Origin: Constrictibacter sp. MBR-5
GTDB taxonomy: Bacteria; Pseudomonadota; Alphaproteobacteria; JAJUGE01
Assembly: GCF_040549485.1 (NCBI RefSeq)
Contig: NZ_JBEPTK010000023.1
Coordinates: 1-50,397 of the forward strand
Direction of reading: 5' to 3'
DNA length: 50,397 nt
Position numbers and translations under genes: made by a program. Numbering within the stretch: position 1 is the first letter of the stretch; each line of letters opens with the position of its first letter. Shown piece by piece: positions 7,358 to 17,594 of this stretch. A model generated the notes under the pieces. It was not told the origin of the DNA and ran no database searches. It was given only the letters and a program-made list of their open reading frames with translations.

Positions 7358-8167
7358 ATGGCCCTCGCCCTCCCCTTTCCGATGATCGATCCGGTCCTGG
7401 TCGAGATCGGACCGTTCGCCATCCGCTGGTACGCACTCGCCTATATCTGCGGGCTGATGATCGGCTGGCGTTACGTGCGCCATCTCTCCGCCCTGCCGCC
7501 GACGATCATGTCGCGCGAGCAGGTGGACGACCTGCTCGTCTGGGTGACGCTGGGGGTAATCCTGGGCGGCCGCCTCGGCTACGTGCTGTTCTACCAGCCG
7601 GGCTATTATCTCGGGCATCCGCTTGAGGCGCTCGCGGTCTGGCACGGCGGCATGTCCTTCCATGGCGGCCTGCTCGGCGTGCTGATCGCAGGCTGGTTGT
7701 TCTCGCGCCGCAACGCCCTGCATCCGCTGCGCGTCGGCGATGCGATCGCCTGCGCTGCACCGATCGGCATCTTTCTCGGCCGCGTGGCGAATTTCGTGAA
7801 CAGCGAACTCTGGGGCCGGCCCGCGGACGTGCCATGGGCGTTCGTCTTCCCGAATGATCCGCAGCAGGTGCCCCGCCATCCGAGCCAGCTCTACGAGGCC
7901 GCACTGGAGGGTATCGTGCTCTTCGTGCTGCTCTTCGCCCTGTCGCGCAATCGCGCGATCCGCGAACGGCCCGGCTGCCTCGGCGGTGTCTTTCTCGCCG
8001 GCTACGCGCTCGCGCGGATGACGGCTGAGTTCTTCCGCCAGCCGGACGCCTTCATCGGCTTCCTGGCCGGCGGCGTCACGATGGGGCAGATCCTGTCCGT
8101 GCCGCTGCTGCTCGCCGGCCTGTTCCTGATCGTGCGCGCGCGGCGGCACAACCCCGTGCCGGGGTGA
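7358..8167 (+). CDS. lgt: Prolipoprotein diacylglyceryl transferase
   Basis: Lgt transfers diacylglycerol from phosphatidylglycerol to the lipobox cysteine of pre-prolipoproteins in the inner membrane. The 269-residue polytopic protein has about seven hydrophobic segments. Its conserved residues include FHGGLLG (about 101-107), the signature GRVANFVNSELWGR with the essential Asn/Glu, and PRHPSQLYEA. Two lipoprotein-type genes lie downstream, a possibly incidental link. Spacing to hldD is 15 nt, and the stop overlaps the GTG of the next gene. Confidence 0.94.
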   Translation: MALALPFPMIDPVLVEIGPFAIRWYALAYICGLMIGWRYVRHLSALPPTIMSREQVDDLLVWVTLGVILGGRLGYVLFYQPGYYLGHPLEALAVWHGGMSFHGGLLGVLIAGWLFSRRNALHPLRVGDAIACAAPIGIFLGRVANFVNSELWGRPADVPWAFVFPNDPQQVPRHPSQLYEAALEGIVLFVLLFALSRNRAIRERPGCLGGVFLAGYALARMTAEFFRQPDAFIGFLAGGVTMGQILSVPLLLAGLFLIVRARRHNPVPG

Positions 8168-9294
8168 CCACGCCGCTGGCAGACCTGCTGCGCCGGCGGA
8201 TCGCGCAGCAGGGACCGATCACGGTCGCCGCGTTCATGGCCGAGGCGCTCGGCCATCCGCGCCACGGCTACTACATGCGTCGCGACCCGTTCGGCACCGC
8301 CGGTGACTTCGTCACTGCACCCGAGATCAGCCAGATGTTCGGGGAACTGCTCGGCCTGTGGTGCGCCGAGCGGTGGCTCGCGATGGGTCGGCCCGCGAAG
8401 GTGGCGTTGGTCGAACTGGGGCCGGGGCGCGGGACGCTGATGAGCGATGCGCTGCGCGCGGCACGCGGCGTGCCCGGCTTCCTGGCCGCGCTTTCGGTAC
8501 ATCTGGTCGAGACGAGCCCGCCCCTCCGCGCGGCGCAGCGCGCCACCCTCGCCACGGTTGAAGTTCCCGTCGCCTGGCATGACGGGGTCGAGAGCGTGCC
8601 GCCGGCCCCGATGCTGCTGCTCGCCAACGAGTTCCTCGACGCCTTGCCGATTCGGCAGTTCGTGCGGATGCCGGCGGGCTGGCACGAGCGGATGATCGGC
8701 TGGCACGACGGCGCGTTCCATTTCACGGTAGCCCCCGGCCGCTCCCCACTGGCCGACGCGCTGTCGCCGGCGGCCTCGGGAGCCCCCCTGGGCGCAGTCG
8801 CGGAACTCTGCCCACCGGCGATCGCACTGGCCGGGACGGTGGCGGCCCGCATTCGAGCAGCCGGCGGTGCTGCGCTGTTCGTCGACTACGGCCATGCCCG
8901 CAGCGCCGCGGGCGACACGCTCCAGGCGGTGCGCAATCACCGTCACGTGCCCGTGCTGGAGGCCGCCGGGGAGGCCGACATAACCGCCCATGTCGATTTC
9001 GAAGCCGTCGCACGCGCCGCCGGCGAGGCGGGCGCGACCGTCCTGGGTCCCGTCGATCAGGGCACGCTCTTGCGCCGTCTCGGCATAGAGACACGCGCGG
9101 CGACGCTGGCACGGGCGGCACCGGCCAAGGCTGCACAGGTCGAAGCCGCGTGCCGCCGCTTGATCGCACCGGGCGAGATGGGCACCTTGTTCAAGGCGCT
9201 GGCGGTCATCGCCCCCGGTCAGACGACGCCCGCCGGGTTCGAGCTGACGGCACCGACGGGCGCAGGTCCATCCCAGGGAGGCGAAGCAAGGTGA
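8164..9294 (+). CDS. MidA/NDUFAF7-type SAM-dependent methyltransferase (DUF185)
   Basis: In mitochondria this family methylates an arginine of the 49-kDa complex I subunit during assembly; the bacterial role is presumed similar but is unproven. The 376-residue protein has the signature GHPRHGYYMRRDPFGTAGDF (about 28-47), the domain entry PEISQMFGELLGLW, the SAM loop LVELGPGRGTLMSDALRA (about 81-98), and LANEFLDALP. The start codon is GTG, overlapping the lgt stop as GTGA, which implies translational coupling. The stop overlaps the pgeF GTG in the same way. Confidence 0.88.
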   Translation: MTTPLADLLRRRIAQQGPITVAAFMAEALGHPRHGYYMRRDPFGTAGDFVTAPEISQMFGELLGLWCAERWLAMGRPAKVALVELGPGRGTLMSDALRAARGVPGFLAALSVHLVETSPPLRAAQRATLATVEVPVAWHDGVESVPPAPMLLLANEFLDALPIRQFVRMPAGWHERMIGWHDGAFHFTVAPGRSPLADALSPAASGAPLGAVAELCPPAIALAGTVAARIRAAGGAALFVDYGHARSAAGDTLQAVRNHRHVPVLEAAGEADITAHVDFEAVARAAGEAGATVLGPVDQGTLLRRLGIETRAATLARAAPAKAAQVEAACRRLIAPGEMGTLFKALAVIAPGQTTPAGFELTAPTGAGPSQGGEAR

Positions 9295-10058
9295 TCGCGG
9301 TCGATCTGCTCTCCGAGAGTCCCCGCGTACGCCACGGGTTCTTCACCCGCCAGGGCGGCGTGAGCGAAGGACTCTATGGTTCGTTGAACTGTGGCCTGGG
9401 CTCCGCCGACGACCGTGACGCGGTAGTCGAGAACCGGCGGCGCGTCGCCGCCAGCCTGGGAGCACCGCGCGATTCGCTCACGACGGCCTATCAGATACAC
9501 AGTGACAAGGTCCTGGTCGTCGACCGGCCATGGGAAGCGGATAGCCCGCCGAGCGCCGACGGCCTGGTGACCTCGACCCCCGGGGTCGTCGTGGGTGCAC
9601 TGGCCGCCGACTGCGCCCCGGTGCTGTTCGCCGAGCCGGATGCCGGCGTCGTCGCAGCCGCCCACGCCGGATGGAAGGGCGCACTGGGCGGCATCGTCGA
9701 GGCGACCGTTGCCGCCATGTGCGGCCTGGGCGCCCGGCGCGACCGCATTCGTGCCGTCGTCGGCCCGGCGATCGGGCCGGCGTCCTACGAGGTTGGGCCC
9801 GAGTTCCGCGCCCGGTTCGTCGAGGCCGATCCTTCCAATGCGCGGTTCTTCACGACCTCGGCGAAACCGGGGCATCACATGTTCGACCTGCCGCGCTATG
9901 TCGGCGAGCGCCTGGATCGCCTCGCTCTGGCGGGCGTCGACGTGGTCACGGCCGACACCTGCGCCGACGAGAACCGCTTCTTCAGCTATCGGCGCTCCTG
10001 CCTGCGCGGCGAGCCGGATTACGGCCGAGGCGTGTCGGCGATCGTGCTGGACGGTTAG
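9291..10058 (+). CDS. pgeF: Peptidoglycan editing factor PgeF (YfiH / laccase-domain family)
   Basis: PgeF hydrolyses cytoplasmic muropeptide precursors carrying L-Ser in place of L-Ala, and family members were earlier described as polyphenol oxidases. The 255-residue protein shows RHGFFTRQGGVS (about 13-24), QIHSDKV (zinc His), AADCAPVLF (Cys) and AAHAGWKGALGG (His), then a C-terminal CADENRFFSYRR. All three metal ligands are present. The start is GTG overlapping the preceding TGA; the longer in-frame reading from 9150 lies inside the methyltransferase gene and was rejected. Confidence 0.9.
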   Translation: MIAVDLLSESPRVRHGFFTRQGGVSEGLYGSLNCGLGSADDRDAVVENRRRVAASLGAPRDSLTTAYQIHSDKVLVVDRPWEADSPPSADGLVTSTPGVVVGALAADCAPVLFAEPDAGVVAAAHAGWKGALGGIVEATVAAMCGLGARRDRIRAVVGPAIGPASYEVGPEFRARFVEADPSNARFFTTSAKPGHHMFDLPRYVGERLDRLALAGVDVVTADTCADENRFFSYRRSCLRGEPDYGRGVSAIVLDG

Positions 10059-10069
10059 GCAGGACCCGC

Positions 10070-10138
10070 ATGCCGCATCTCATCCTGTTCTTCGCGATGC
10101 TGACGCTGGGTGCGCTCGCCAGCTGTGTCCTGATCTGA
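10070..10138 (+). CDS. Candidate 22-residue lipopeptide/leader peptide
   Basis: This ORF of 23 codons reads MPHLILFFAMLTLGALASC then VLI. It has an AGGA ribosome site 5 nt upstream of the ATG, lies 11 nt after pgeF, and ends 1 nt before the ATG of the next lipoprotein gene. The sequence is a hydrophobic segment ending in an LASC lipobox, so processing would leave only Cys-Val-Leu-Ile. It could be a minimal lipopeptide, a coupling leader for the downstream gene, or chance. No family is recognised. Confidence 0.4.
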   Translation: MPHLILFFAMLTLGALASCVLI

Positions 10139-10139
10139 C

Positions 10140-11024
10140 ATGCGGATCTGCGGTCGCGTCCTCGCCCTCCTCTGCCTGCTCGCGCTCGGGGCCTGCGATC
10201 CGACGCCTCGCGTCTTCGCGTCGATGGACGACGAGGCCCTCGCCGCCGTGCCGGCGGCGACCGGGGTTATGGTGGCACCCATCCAGGGACTGCCGCAGGC
10301 GATCGACGCGGAACTGCGCAAGGCCATCACGGGCGCACTCCAGGCCCAGGGCATACCCGCGACGACGGCGAGCGCCGGCCGTGCCCAGGCGACGCTGGTC
10401 GGCCAAGCGGACCTGGCGACAGGCAATACCGGTACCCCCACCTTCATCGCCTGGACGCTGGCGGATCCGGAAGGGCGGCCGCTCGCGAGCTTCACGGGTA
10501 CGGCGGCGCTCGCCCCCGGCCGTATCGTCCAGGAGAATCCCGGCGCCCTGTCGAACATCGTGCGGCAGGTGAACGAAGCGCTCGCGGGGGCCGGGCGCCG
10601 TCCGCTGACCCGGCCTGCGGCAGCGTCGAGGACGGCGATCCCGGTCGTGTCCGTTCTGCCGGTGGAGGGCGCGCCCAGCGACGGCCGCGAGGTCCTCGCC
10701 GACGCGTTGCGCAGCGCCCTGCGCGGCCATGGACTGCGCGTCGCCGACGGCATCGACGCCGAGGGCCTGATCGTCTTCGGCGACGTCCTGGTCGAGCCGG
10801 TGGGCGATACACAGGAGAAGGTATCGATCAGTTGGCAGGTGCGGTGGCCGGACGGGCGCGAACTGGGCGTCGTGTCGCAGTCCAACACCGTGCCGCGCGG
10901 CGCGACCGCCAGCAGCTGGACGCCCGTGGCACCGGTCGTCGCCAGCAACGCCGCCGATGGCATCGCGCGGCTGGTGCGCCAGGATCTGCCGGCAACGAGG
11001 GCCGGCGGAACACCAGCGCGCTAA
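10140..11024 (+). CDS. Predicted lipoprotein of unknown function
   Basis: This 294-residue protein has a lipoprotein signal peptide, [19 protein letters not shown], with lipobox LGAC (Cys19; Asp at +2 suggests inner-membrane retention under the E. coli rule, which may not hold here). The mature part looks like two repeated alpha/beta halves. Each contains a phrase of the form 'AP.P... AL R.A L...G ... A..VL G' (about 45-90 and 165-215), compatible with LpoB/GNA1162-like or TolB-like lipoproteins of the trypsin-inhibitor-free kind, but no family can be assigned. It is last in the hldD-lgt-midA-pgeF run; a separate promoter for prs follows. Confidence 0.65.
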   Translation: MRICGRVLALLCLLALGACDPTPRVFASMDDEALAAVPAATGVMVAPIQGLPQAIDAELRKAITGALQAQGIPATTASAGRAQATLVGQADLATGNTGTPTFIAWTLADPEGRPLASFTGTAALAPGRIVQENPGALSNIVRQVNEALAGAGRRPLTRPAAASRTAIPVVSVLPVEGAPSDGREVLADALRSALRGHGLRVADGIDAEGLIVFGDVLVEPVGDTQEKVSISWQVRWPDGRELGVVSQSNTVPRGATASSWTPVAPVVASNAADGIARLVRQDLPATRAGGTPAR

Positions 11025-11029
11025 GCCGG

Positions 11030-11058
11030 TTTACACGTCAAGGCCGCGTTGCTATTTT
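11030..11058 (+). promoter_or_regulatory. Sigma-70-type promoter of prs
   Basis: TTTACA (11030-11035) and TATTTT (11053-11058) are separated by exactly 17 nt in the gap between the lipoprotein gene and prs. The predicted start near 11065 gives an untranslated leader of about 118 nt. No clear attenuator is seen in that leader. Confidence 0.6.
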
Positions 11059-11182
11059 GCGCGCGCTCGGTTCGGGGGCCGCCCGCACCGCGACATCCCA
11101 TGAGCTGCAGGTCGCAGAAGCCCCTAGGTCCGCCTCGCGCGGCGACATCCTTTCGGGCCGGCGGCGTCGATTAGGGACCGCG

Positions 11183-12115
<933 letters not shown>

Positions 12116-12192
12116 CGCATGCAGCGGCCGGCGCCGTCCGAACGCCTTCGATGGCTTGGGGCTGGCGAAATCCGACGCTTTGGACCATATGA

Positions 12193-12214
12193 GCGCCGCG
12201 CGAAGGCGCGGTGC
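12193..12214 (+). promoter_or_regulatory. Leader hairpin directly in front of the rplY ribosome site
   Basis: GCGCCGCGC pairs with GCGCGGTGC (12193-12201 and 12206-12214, one G-T wobble) around a GAAG loop. The GGAG ribosome site starts 4 nt later. There is no T run, so it is unlikely to be a terminator. It may be an RNA element controlling L25 translation or only a structured leader. Confidence 0.4.
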
Positions 12215-12231
12215 CTGAGGAGTAGTGAAGA

Positions 12232-12873
12232 ATGAGCGAAGTCGTCACCATCGAAGCCGCGGTCAAGGGGACCGCCGGCACCAGCACGGCGCGGGTCGCC
12301 CGGCGCGAAGGCCGCGTCCCCGGCATCGTCTATGGCGGCGACGGCCAGCCGATGATGATCACGGTCGAGGAGCGCGCGCTGATCCGGCTGATGAACAAGG
12401 GCGGCTTCTTCAGCCACCTTTGGGACCTGAAGGTCGACGGCAAGTCGATGCGCGTGGTCGCGCAGGACCTCCAGGTGCACCCGGTTTCCGACAAGCCGCT
12501 GCACATCGACTTCAAGCGCGTTCGCGCCGGCGAAAAGATCACCGTCGAGGTGCCGGTCCACTTCCTCAACGAAGAGCAGTCCCCCGGCCTGAAGCGCGGC
12601 GGCATGCTGAACATCGTCCGGCATGAGGTCGAACTGGTCTGCGATCCCGACAAGATCCCGGACTCGGTCGACTTCGACCTGTCGGGCCTGCAGATCGGCG
12701 ACAGCATCCACATCAGCGCGACGACGTTGCCGTCGGGCGTCACCCCGGCGATCACCGACCGCGACTTCACCGTCGCCACGATCGCGGCGCCGACCGTCGT
12801 CAACGAGGAAGCGGAAGCGGAGGCCGACGCGGCCGAAGCCAGGGCAGCAGAGGCCGAGAGCGAGCAGGAATAG
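12232..12873 (+). CDS. rplY: 50S ribosomal protein L25/general stress protein Ctc
   Basis: L25 binds 5S rRNA in the large subunit. The 213-residue product is the long Ctc/TL5 form. An N-terminal L25 domain (about 1-95) contains ARVARREGRVPGIVYGGDGQ and RVVAQDLQVHPVSDKPLHIDF. A C-terminal TL5 beta domain follows (about 100-185), and the last 25 residues are Ala/Glu-rich and probably disordered. A GAGGAG ribosome site lies 8-13 nt upstream. It is followed 12 nt later by pth, the usual partnership (rplY-pth-ychF). Confidence 0.93.
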   Translation: MSEVVTIEAAVKGTAGTSTARVARREGRVPGIVYGGDGQPMMITVEERALIRLMNKGGFFSHLWDLKVDGKSMRVVAQDLQVHPVSDKPLHIDFKRVRAGEKITVEVPVHFLNEEQSPGLKRGGMLNIVRHEVELVCDPDKIPDSVDFDLSGLQIGDSIHISATTLPSGVTPAITDRDFTVATIAAPTVVNEEAEAEADAAEARAAEAESEQE

Positions 12874-12885
12874 CAGTCGGCTGCG

Positions 12886-13461
12886 ATGCGGCTTCTCGTC
12901 GGACTGGGCAATCCCGGCCCGAAATACGCCCGTCACCGCCACAATGTCGGGTTCCTGGCCATGGATGCGATCGCCTCGCGCCATGGCTTCCCGCCGTTCC
13001 GGCAGCGCTTCCAGGGCGAGGTCAGCGAGGGCCGTCTCGGCAACGAGCGGGTCGCGCTGCTGAAGCCGCTGACCTATATGAACGAGTCGGGTCGGTCCGT
13101 GGGCGCCGCAGCGCGCTTCTACAAGCTGGCGCCGCCGGACGTGGTGGTCATGCATGACGAGCTTGACCTGGCGCCCGGCAAGGTGCGGGTGAAGCAGGGT
13201 GGCGGTGCGGCCGGTCACAACGGCCTGCGCAGCATCGACGCCCATCTCGGCAACGACTACTGGCGGGTCCGCATCGGCATCGGGCATCCGGGCCATCCCG
13301 ATCGCGTGACGGGCTGGGTGCTCAACGACTTCGCCAAGGCCGACGCGGAGTGGCTGGAAGCGATGCTGGATGCCGTCGCCGACGCCGCACCGCTGATCGC
13401 GGCGGGCGACGCGGCCAACTTCATGAATCGCGTGGCGCTGCTCACGCAGCCGCCGCGCTAG
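12886..13461 (+). CDS. pth: Peptidyl-tRNA hydrolase
   Basis: Pth releases peptides from prematurely dissociated peptidyl-tRNA. The 191-residue protein starts [20 protein letters not shown] with the catalytic His19 and the preceding Asn9. It continues with PLTYMNESG (about 63-71), the catalytic Asp region [12 protein letters not shown] (about 85-96) and [13 protein letters not shown] (about 105-117). All active-site residues are present. It lies between rplY and ychF in the conserved order. Confidence 0.95.
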   Translation: MRLLVGLGNPGPKYARHRHNVGFLAMDAIASRHGFPPFRQRFQGEVSEGRLGNERVALLKPLTYMNESGRSVGAAARFYKLAPPDVVVMHDELDLAPGKVRVKQGGGAAGHNGLRSIDAHLGNDYWRVRIGIGHPGHPDRVTGWVLNDFAKADAEWLEAMLDAVADAAPLIAAGDAANFMNRVALLTQPPR

Positions 13462-13492
13462 TGCGGCGCACCAGCCGGGGACTTCGGACGTC

Positions 13493-14608
13493 ATGGGCTT
13501 CAACTGCGGCATCGTCGGGCTGCCGAACGTCGGCAAGTCGACTCTCTTCAACGCGCTGACGGCGACCGCGGCCGCGGAGGCGGCGAACTATCCGTTCTGC
13601 ACCATCGAGCCGAACGTCGGCCGGGTGTCCGTTCCCGACCCGCGCCTCGACACGCTGGCGGCGATCGCCAAGTCGGCGAAGATCATCCCGACCCAGCTCG
13701 AGTTCGTCGACATCGCCGGCCTCGTCCGCGGCGCCAGCCGCGGCGAAGGCCTGGGCAACCAGTTCCTCGCGAACATCCGCGAGGTCGACGCCATCGCGCA
13801 CGTGCTGCGCTGCTTCGACGGCGGCGAAGTCACCCACGTCGAGGGCTCGATCGACCCGATCCGCGACGCCGAGACGGTCGAGACCGAACTGATGCTCGCC
13901 GACCTGGACAGCATCGAGCGGCGCTACGACCAAGCGGTCAAGCGGGCGCGCGGAACCGATCGCGAGGCCAAGGAGCAGGTCGCGGTGATGGAGCCGATCC
14001 TGGCCGCGCTGCGCGACGGCCGCCCGGCCCGCACCGTGAAGGTGGACCCGCTGCTGCAGCCCCGCGTCGACCAGCTGCAGCTGATGACGGCGAAGCCGGT
14101 GCTCTACGTATGCAATGTCGAGGAAGGATCCGCTGCATCCGGCAACGCCCTGTCGGCGCGGGTCGCCGAGAAGGCCGCCGCCGAGGGCGCGGCGCACGTC
14201 GTGATCTCCGCGGCCATCGAGGCCGAAGTCTCGCAACTCGCCGATCCGGCCGACAAGCAGGAGTTCCTGGAAAGCCTGGATCTCACCGAGCCCGGCCTCA
14301 ACCGCGTCATCCGCGCCGGTCACGATCTGCTGGGCCTGCTGACCTTCTTCACCGTCGGCCCGAAGGAAGCACGGGCCTGGACCCTCACCCGAGGCAGCAA
14401 GGCGCCGCAGGCGGCCGGCGTGATCCACACCGATTTCGAGCACGGGTTCATCTGTGCCGAAACCATCGCCTACGCCGACTTCGTCGCGTGCAAGGGCGAG
14501 CAGGGTGCGAAGGACGCCGGCAAGATGCGGCAGGAAGGCCGCGACTACGTCGTCCAGGATGGTGACGTGTTCCACTTCCGCTTCAACGTCTCGCGCCGCG
14601 CCGGCTGA
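13493..14608 (+). CDS. ychF: Redox-regulated ribosome-binding ATPase YchF
   Basis: YchF is an Obg-family P-loop protein that prefers ATP, binds the 70S ribosome and is linked to oxidative-stress responses. The 371-residue protein has the G1 loop [18 protein letters not shown] (about 6-23), the switch segment [20 protein letters not shown] (about 68-87), a coiled coil (about 125-165) and the C-terminal TGS domain ending [16 protein letters not shown]. Domain order and length are normal. A GC-rich hairpin without a T run follows the stop (14619-14637). Confidence 0.95.
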   Translation: MGFNCGIVGLPNVGKSTLFNALTATAAAEAANYPFCTIEPNVGRVSVPDPRLDTLAAIAKSAKIIPTQLEFVDIAGLVRGASRGEGLGNQFLANIREVDAIAHVLRCFDGGEVTHVEGSIDPIRDAETVETELMLADLDSIERRYDQAVKRARGTDREAKEQVAVMEPILAALRDGRPARTVKVDPLLQPRVDQLQLMTAKPVLYVCNVEEGSAASGNALSARVAEKAAAEGAAHVVISAAIEAEVSQLADPADKQEFLESLDLTEPGLNRVIRAGHDLLGLLTFFTVGPKEARAWTLTRGSKAPQAAGVIHTDFEHGFICAETIAYADFVACKGEQGAKDAGKMRQEGRDYVVQDGDVFHFRFNVSRRAG

Positions 14609-14695
14609 ACCGGACGCGCCGGCGCGATACGCGCCGGAGGAGAGCTTTCAGGGCCGGGCTCTCCGCTCCTGCCCGGCCGCGCGCACCCGACTTGG

Positions 14696-14890
14696 TTAAG
14701 CCGCCGGCAGCGGCTCCGGCGTCAACGTGAAACCGCACTCCCGAACCATGTCGCGCAGCACCGGCACGCACTTGCCGCACTGCGGCACGCAGCCGTGATG
14801 CTTGTAGATCCGTGCGACGGAGCCCGGACAGGAGGCCATCGCCTCCCTCACCTTGCGCTCGTTCAGCGCATTGCAGATGCAGACGTACAA
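14696..14890 (-). CDS. bfd: BFD-like [2Fe-2S] bacterioferritin-associated ferredoxin
   Basis: This 64-residue protein starts MYVCICNALNERKVREAM and has four cluster cysteines, C4 and C6 (CxC), C38 and C41 (CGKC), plus an extra C34. This is the BFD-like Fe-S pattern. BFD proteins reduce ferric iron inside bacterioferritin so that it can leave the store. The start codon chosen is TTG (complement of 14888-14890), preceded by GGAG. A longer GTG start at 14938 is unlikely because the predicted transcription start is inside or after it. No bacterioferritin gene is adjacent; dps, 12 kb away, is the only other iron-store gene in the window. Confidence 0.78.
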   Translation of the reverse strand: MYVCICNALNERKVREAMASCPGSVARIYKHHGCVPQCGKCVPVLRDMVRECGFTLTPEPLPAA

Positions 14891-14940
14891 CGCGGGCTCC
14901 GTGGGAAAGGGGAACCGGAGGGTAGTCCGTAACGGCACGA

Positions 14941-14969
14941 CCGATAGGCCATCTGCGAATGAGTGTCAA
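14941..14969 (-). promoter_or_regulatory. Promoter of the bfd-like gene
   Basis: On the minus strand a consensus -35 TTGACA (14964-14969) is followed after 17 nt by TATCGG (14941-14946). Transcription would begin near 14934, upstream of the TTG start at 14890 but downstream of the alternative GTG at 14938. Confidence 0.55.
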
Positions 14970-15188
14970 TACGACCGTGCACGCGCTTGCGGAGACGGCC
15001 CGCCGCCATGCGAAGCCAGTTGCGGGCGCGGCACCTCCCCGTCACTATGGATGCAACTAAGCCCGGCTCCAGAGACCGGGCATCCCGCGAACAGCGGGGA
15101 TCCAGGGAGAGAACATGGTCCAGAGAGCGCGTGCGCAGTGCGCCCATCCCCCCGTCCGCCCTCCTTTCTGCGACATGGGGATGGCGCG

Positions 15189-16000
15189 ATGGGTACCGTC
15201 CAGCCGCTGAAGCGTCCGGCCGCGGCCGCGCCGGGGCGGACTCTGCTGGAAGTACGCGACGTGGTCGTCCGATTCGGCGGCATCGTGGCGCTCGACAAGG
15301 TCTCCTTTGAGATCAGGGAGCATGAGGTTCTCGGGCTGATCGGCCCGAACGGGGCCGGCAAGACGACGATGTTCAACTGCCTCTCTCGGCTCTACACGCC
15401 GAACGAGGGCCGTATCGTCTTCGACGGCCAGCCGATCCTGCAGCGCTCGCCGCACCGCATGGCCGAGGCCGGAATCGGCCGCACGTTCCAGAACGTCGCG
15501 CTGTTCCGCACGCTCACGGTCCTGCAGAACGTGATGATCGGCGGGCACACGCGCACACGCGGCGATTTCTTCAGCGATGCGCTTGGACTGCCCTGGTCGC
15601 GGCGTGCGAACCGGGCCCTCGAGGACGCCGCGTGGGAAGCGATCGACTATCTCGACCTCCAGGCGGTCGCCCACCTGCCGGTCGCAGGGCTTCCGTTCGG
15701 CACCCAGAAGCGGGTCGAACTGGCGCGCGCACTGACCAGCCGCCCCCGCCTCCTGCTCCTCGACGAGCCGGCGGGCGGGCTGAACCACGAGGAGGTCGAC
15801 GAACTCGGCCGCCTGATCCGGCAGATCCGCGCCGACCGCGGCGTGACGGTGCTGCTGGTCGAACATCACATGAGCCTGGTCATGGCCGTCTCCGACCGGG
15901 TCGTAGCGCTCGATTTCGGCCGCAAGATCGCCCAGGGCACGCCCGCCGAGATCCAGCGGAACGAGGACGTGATCCGCGCCTATCTCGGGACGGAAGGCCG

Positions 16001-16004
<4 letters not shown>
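15189..16004 (+). CDS. livG: Branched-chain amino acid-type ABC transporter ATPase (LivG family)
   Basis: This is one of two ATPases energising a branched-chain-amino-acid-type importer. The 271-residue protein has Walker [10 protein letters not shown] (52-60), the Q-loop segment IGRTFQNVALF, the LivG-specific signature GTQKRVELARAL in place of LSGGQ, Walker B LLLLDEPAGGL and the H-loop VEHHM. An N-terminal extension of about 18 residues rich in Pro/Ala precedes the domain. The ATG at 15189 was chosen over longer readings that run into non-coding sequence. The stop overlaps the livF start (ATGA). Confidence 0.9.
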
Positions 16005-16714
<710 letters not shown>

Positions 16715-16718
16715 CGCG

Positions 16719-17594
16719 ATGGATCTTCTCCTACACCAGATCCTCGCCGGCTTGGCCACGGGCGGCATCTATGCCTGCATGGCGCTCGCGGTGGTCATGA
16801 TCTACCAGGCGATCGACCACTTCAATTTCGCCCAGGGCGAGATGGCGATGTTCTCGACCTTCATTGCCTGGCAGCTCATCACCTGGGGCATGCCCTATTG
16901 GGCCGCCTTCTTCCTGACCATCGCGATTTCCTTCGCCGGCGGCGTTCTGGTCGAGCGGATCGTCTTCAAACCGATCCAGAACGCACCCGTACTGAGCCAC
17001 GTCGTGGTCTTCATCGCGCTCTTCTCGATCTTCAACAGCCTCGCCGGCTTCTTCTGGGAGTTCACCATCAAGGTGTTCCCCAGCCCGTTCCCGGAATGGC
17101 TGCACATCGGCACCTTCATCGGCGCGCACCAGACGGGCATGGTGCTGGTTACCCTGGTCCTCCTCGGCCTGCTCTACATGTTCTTCCGCTTCACCTCGGT
17201 CGGGCTGGCGATGCGCGCGGCAGCGCAGAACCCGGAATCGGCCCGTCTCGTCGGCGTGCGCGTCGGCTGGATGGTGGCGCTCGGCTGGGGCATGGCGTCG
17301 GCGATCGGCGCGGTGGCGGGCATGATGATCGCGCCCGTCGTCTTCCTCGAGCCGAACATGATGCTGGGCATCATCCTGTACGGCTTCGCCGGCGCCGTGG
17401 TCGGCGGCCTGAACAGCCCGGGCGGCGCGGTGGTCGGCGGCTTCGCGGTCGGCGTCGTGGAGAATATCGCCGGCACCTTCATCCCCTATTTCGGCAGCGA
17501 GCTGCGGCTCACCATCGCCCTCATCCTGATCGTCGGCGTGCTGATGATCCGGCCGAGCGGGCTCTTCGGACGCAGGACGGTGACCCGGGTATGA
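16719..17594 (+). CDS. livH: Branched-chain amino acid-type ABC transporter permease (LivH family)
   Basis: This inner-membrane permease has 291 residues and about eight hydrophobic segments. LivH-type features are GLATGGIYACMALAVVMIYQ at the N-terminus, HFNFAQGEMAMFSTF (about 28-42), the cytoplasmic coupling stretch GLAMRAAAQNPESARLVGV (about 164-182) and the C-terminal IGVLMIRPSGLFG-like end. It pairs with the following LivM protein to form the channel. Confidence 0.92.
   Translation: MDLLLHQILAGLATGGIYACMALAVVMIYQAIDHFNFAQGEMAMFSTFIAWQLITWGMPYWAAFFLTIAISFAGGVLVERIVFKPIQNAPVLSHVVVFIALFSIFNSLAGFFWEFTIKVFPSPFPEWLHIGTFIGAHQTGMVLVTLVLLGLLYMFFRFTSVGLAMRAAAQNPESARLVGVRVGWMVALGWGMASAIGAVAGMMIAPVVFLEPNMMLGIILYGFAGAVVGGLNSPGGAVVGGFAVGVVENIAGTFIPYFGSELRLTIALILIVGVLMIRPSGLFGRRTVTRV

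Noticed and set aside
14619-14637. Terminator after ychF
   Set aside because: A GC stem (CCGGCGC/GCGCCGG) exists, but no T run follows on either strand. It is left as an unassigned hairpin.
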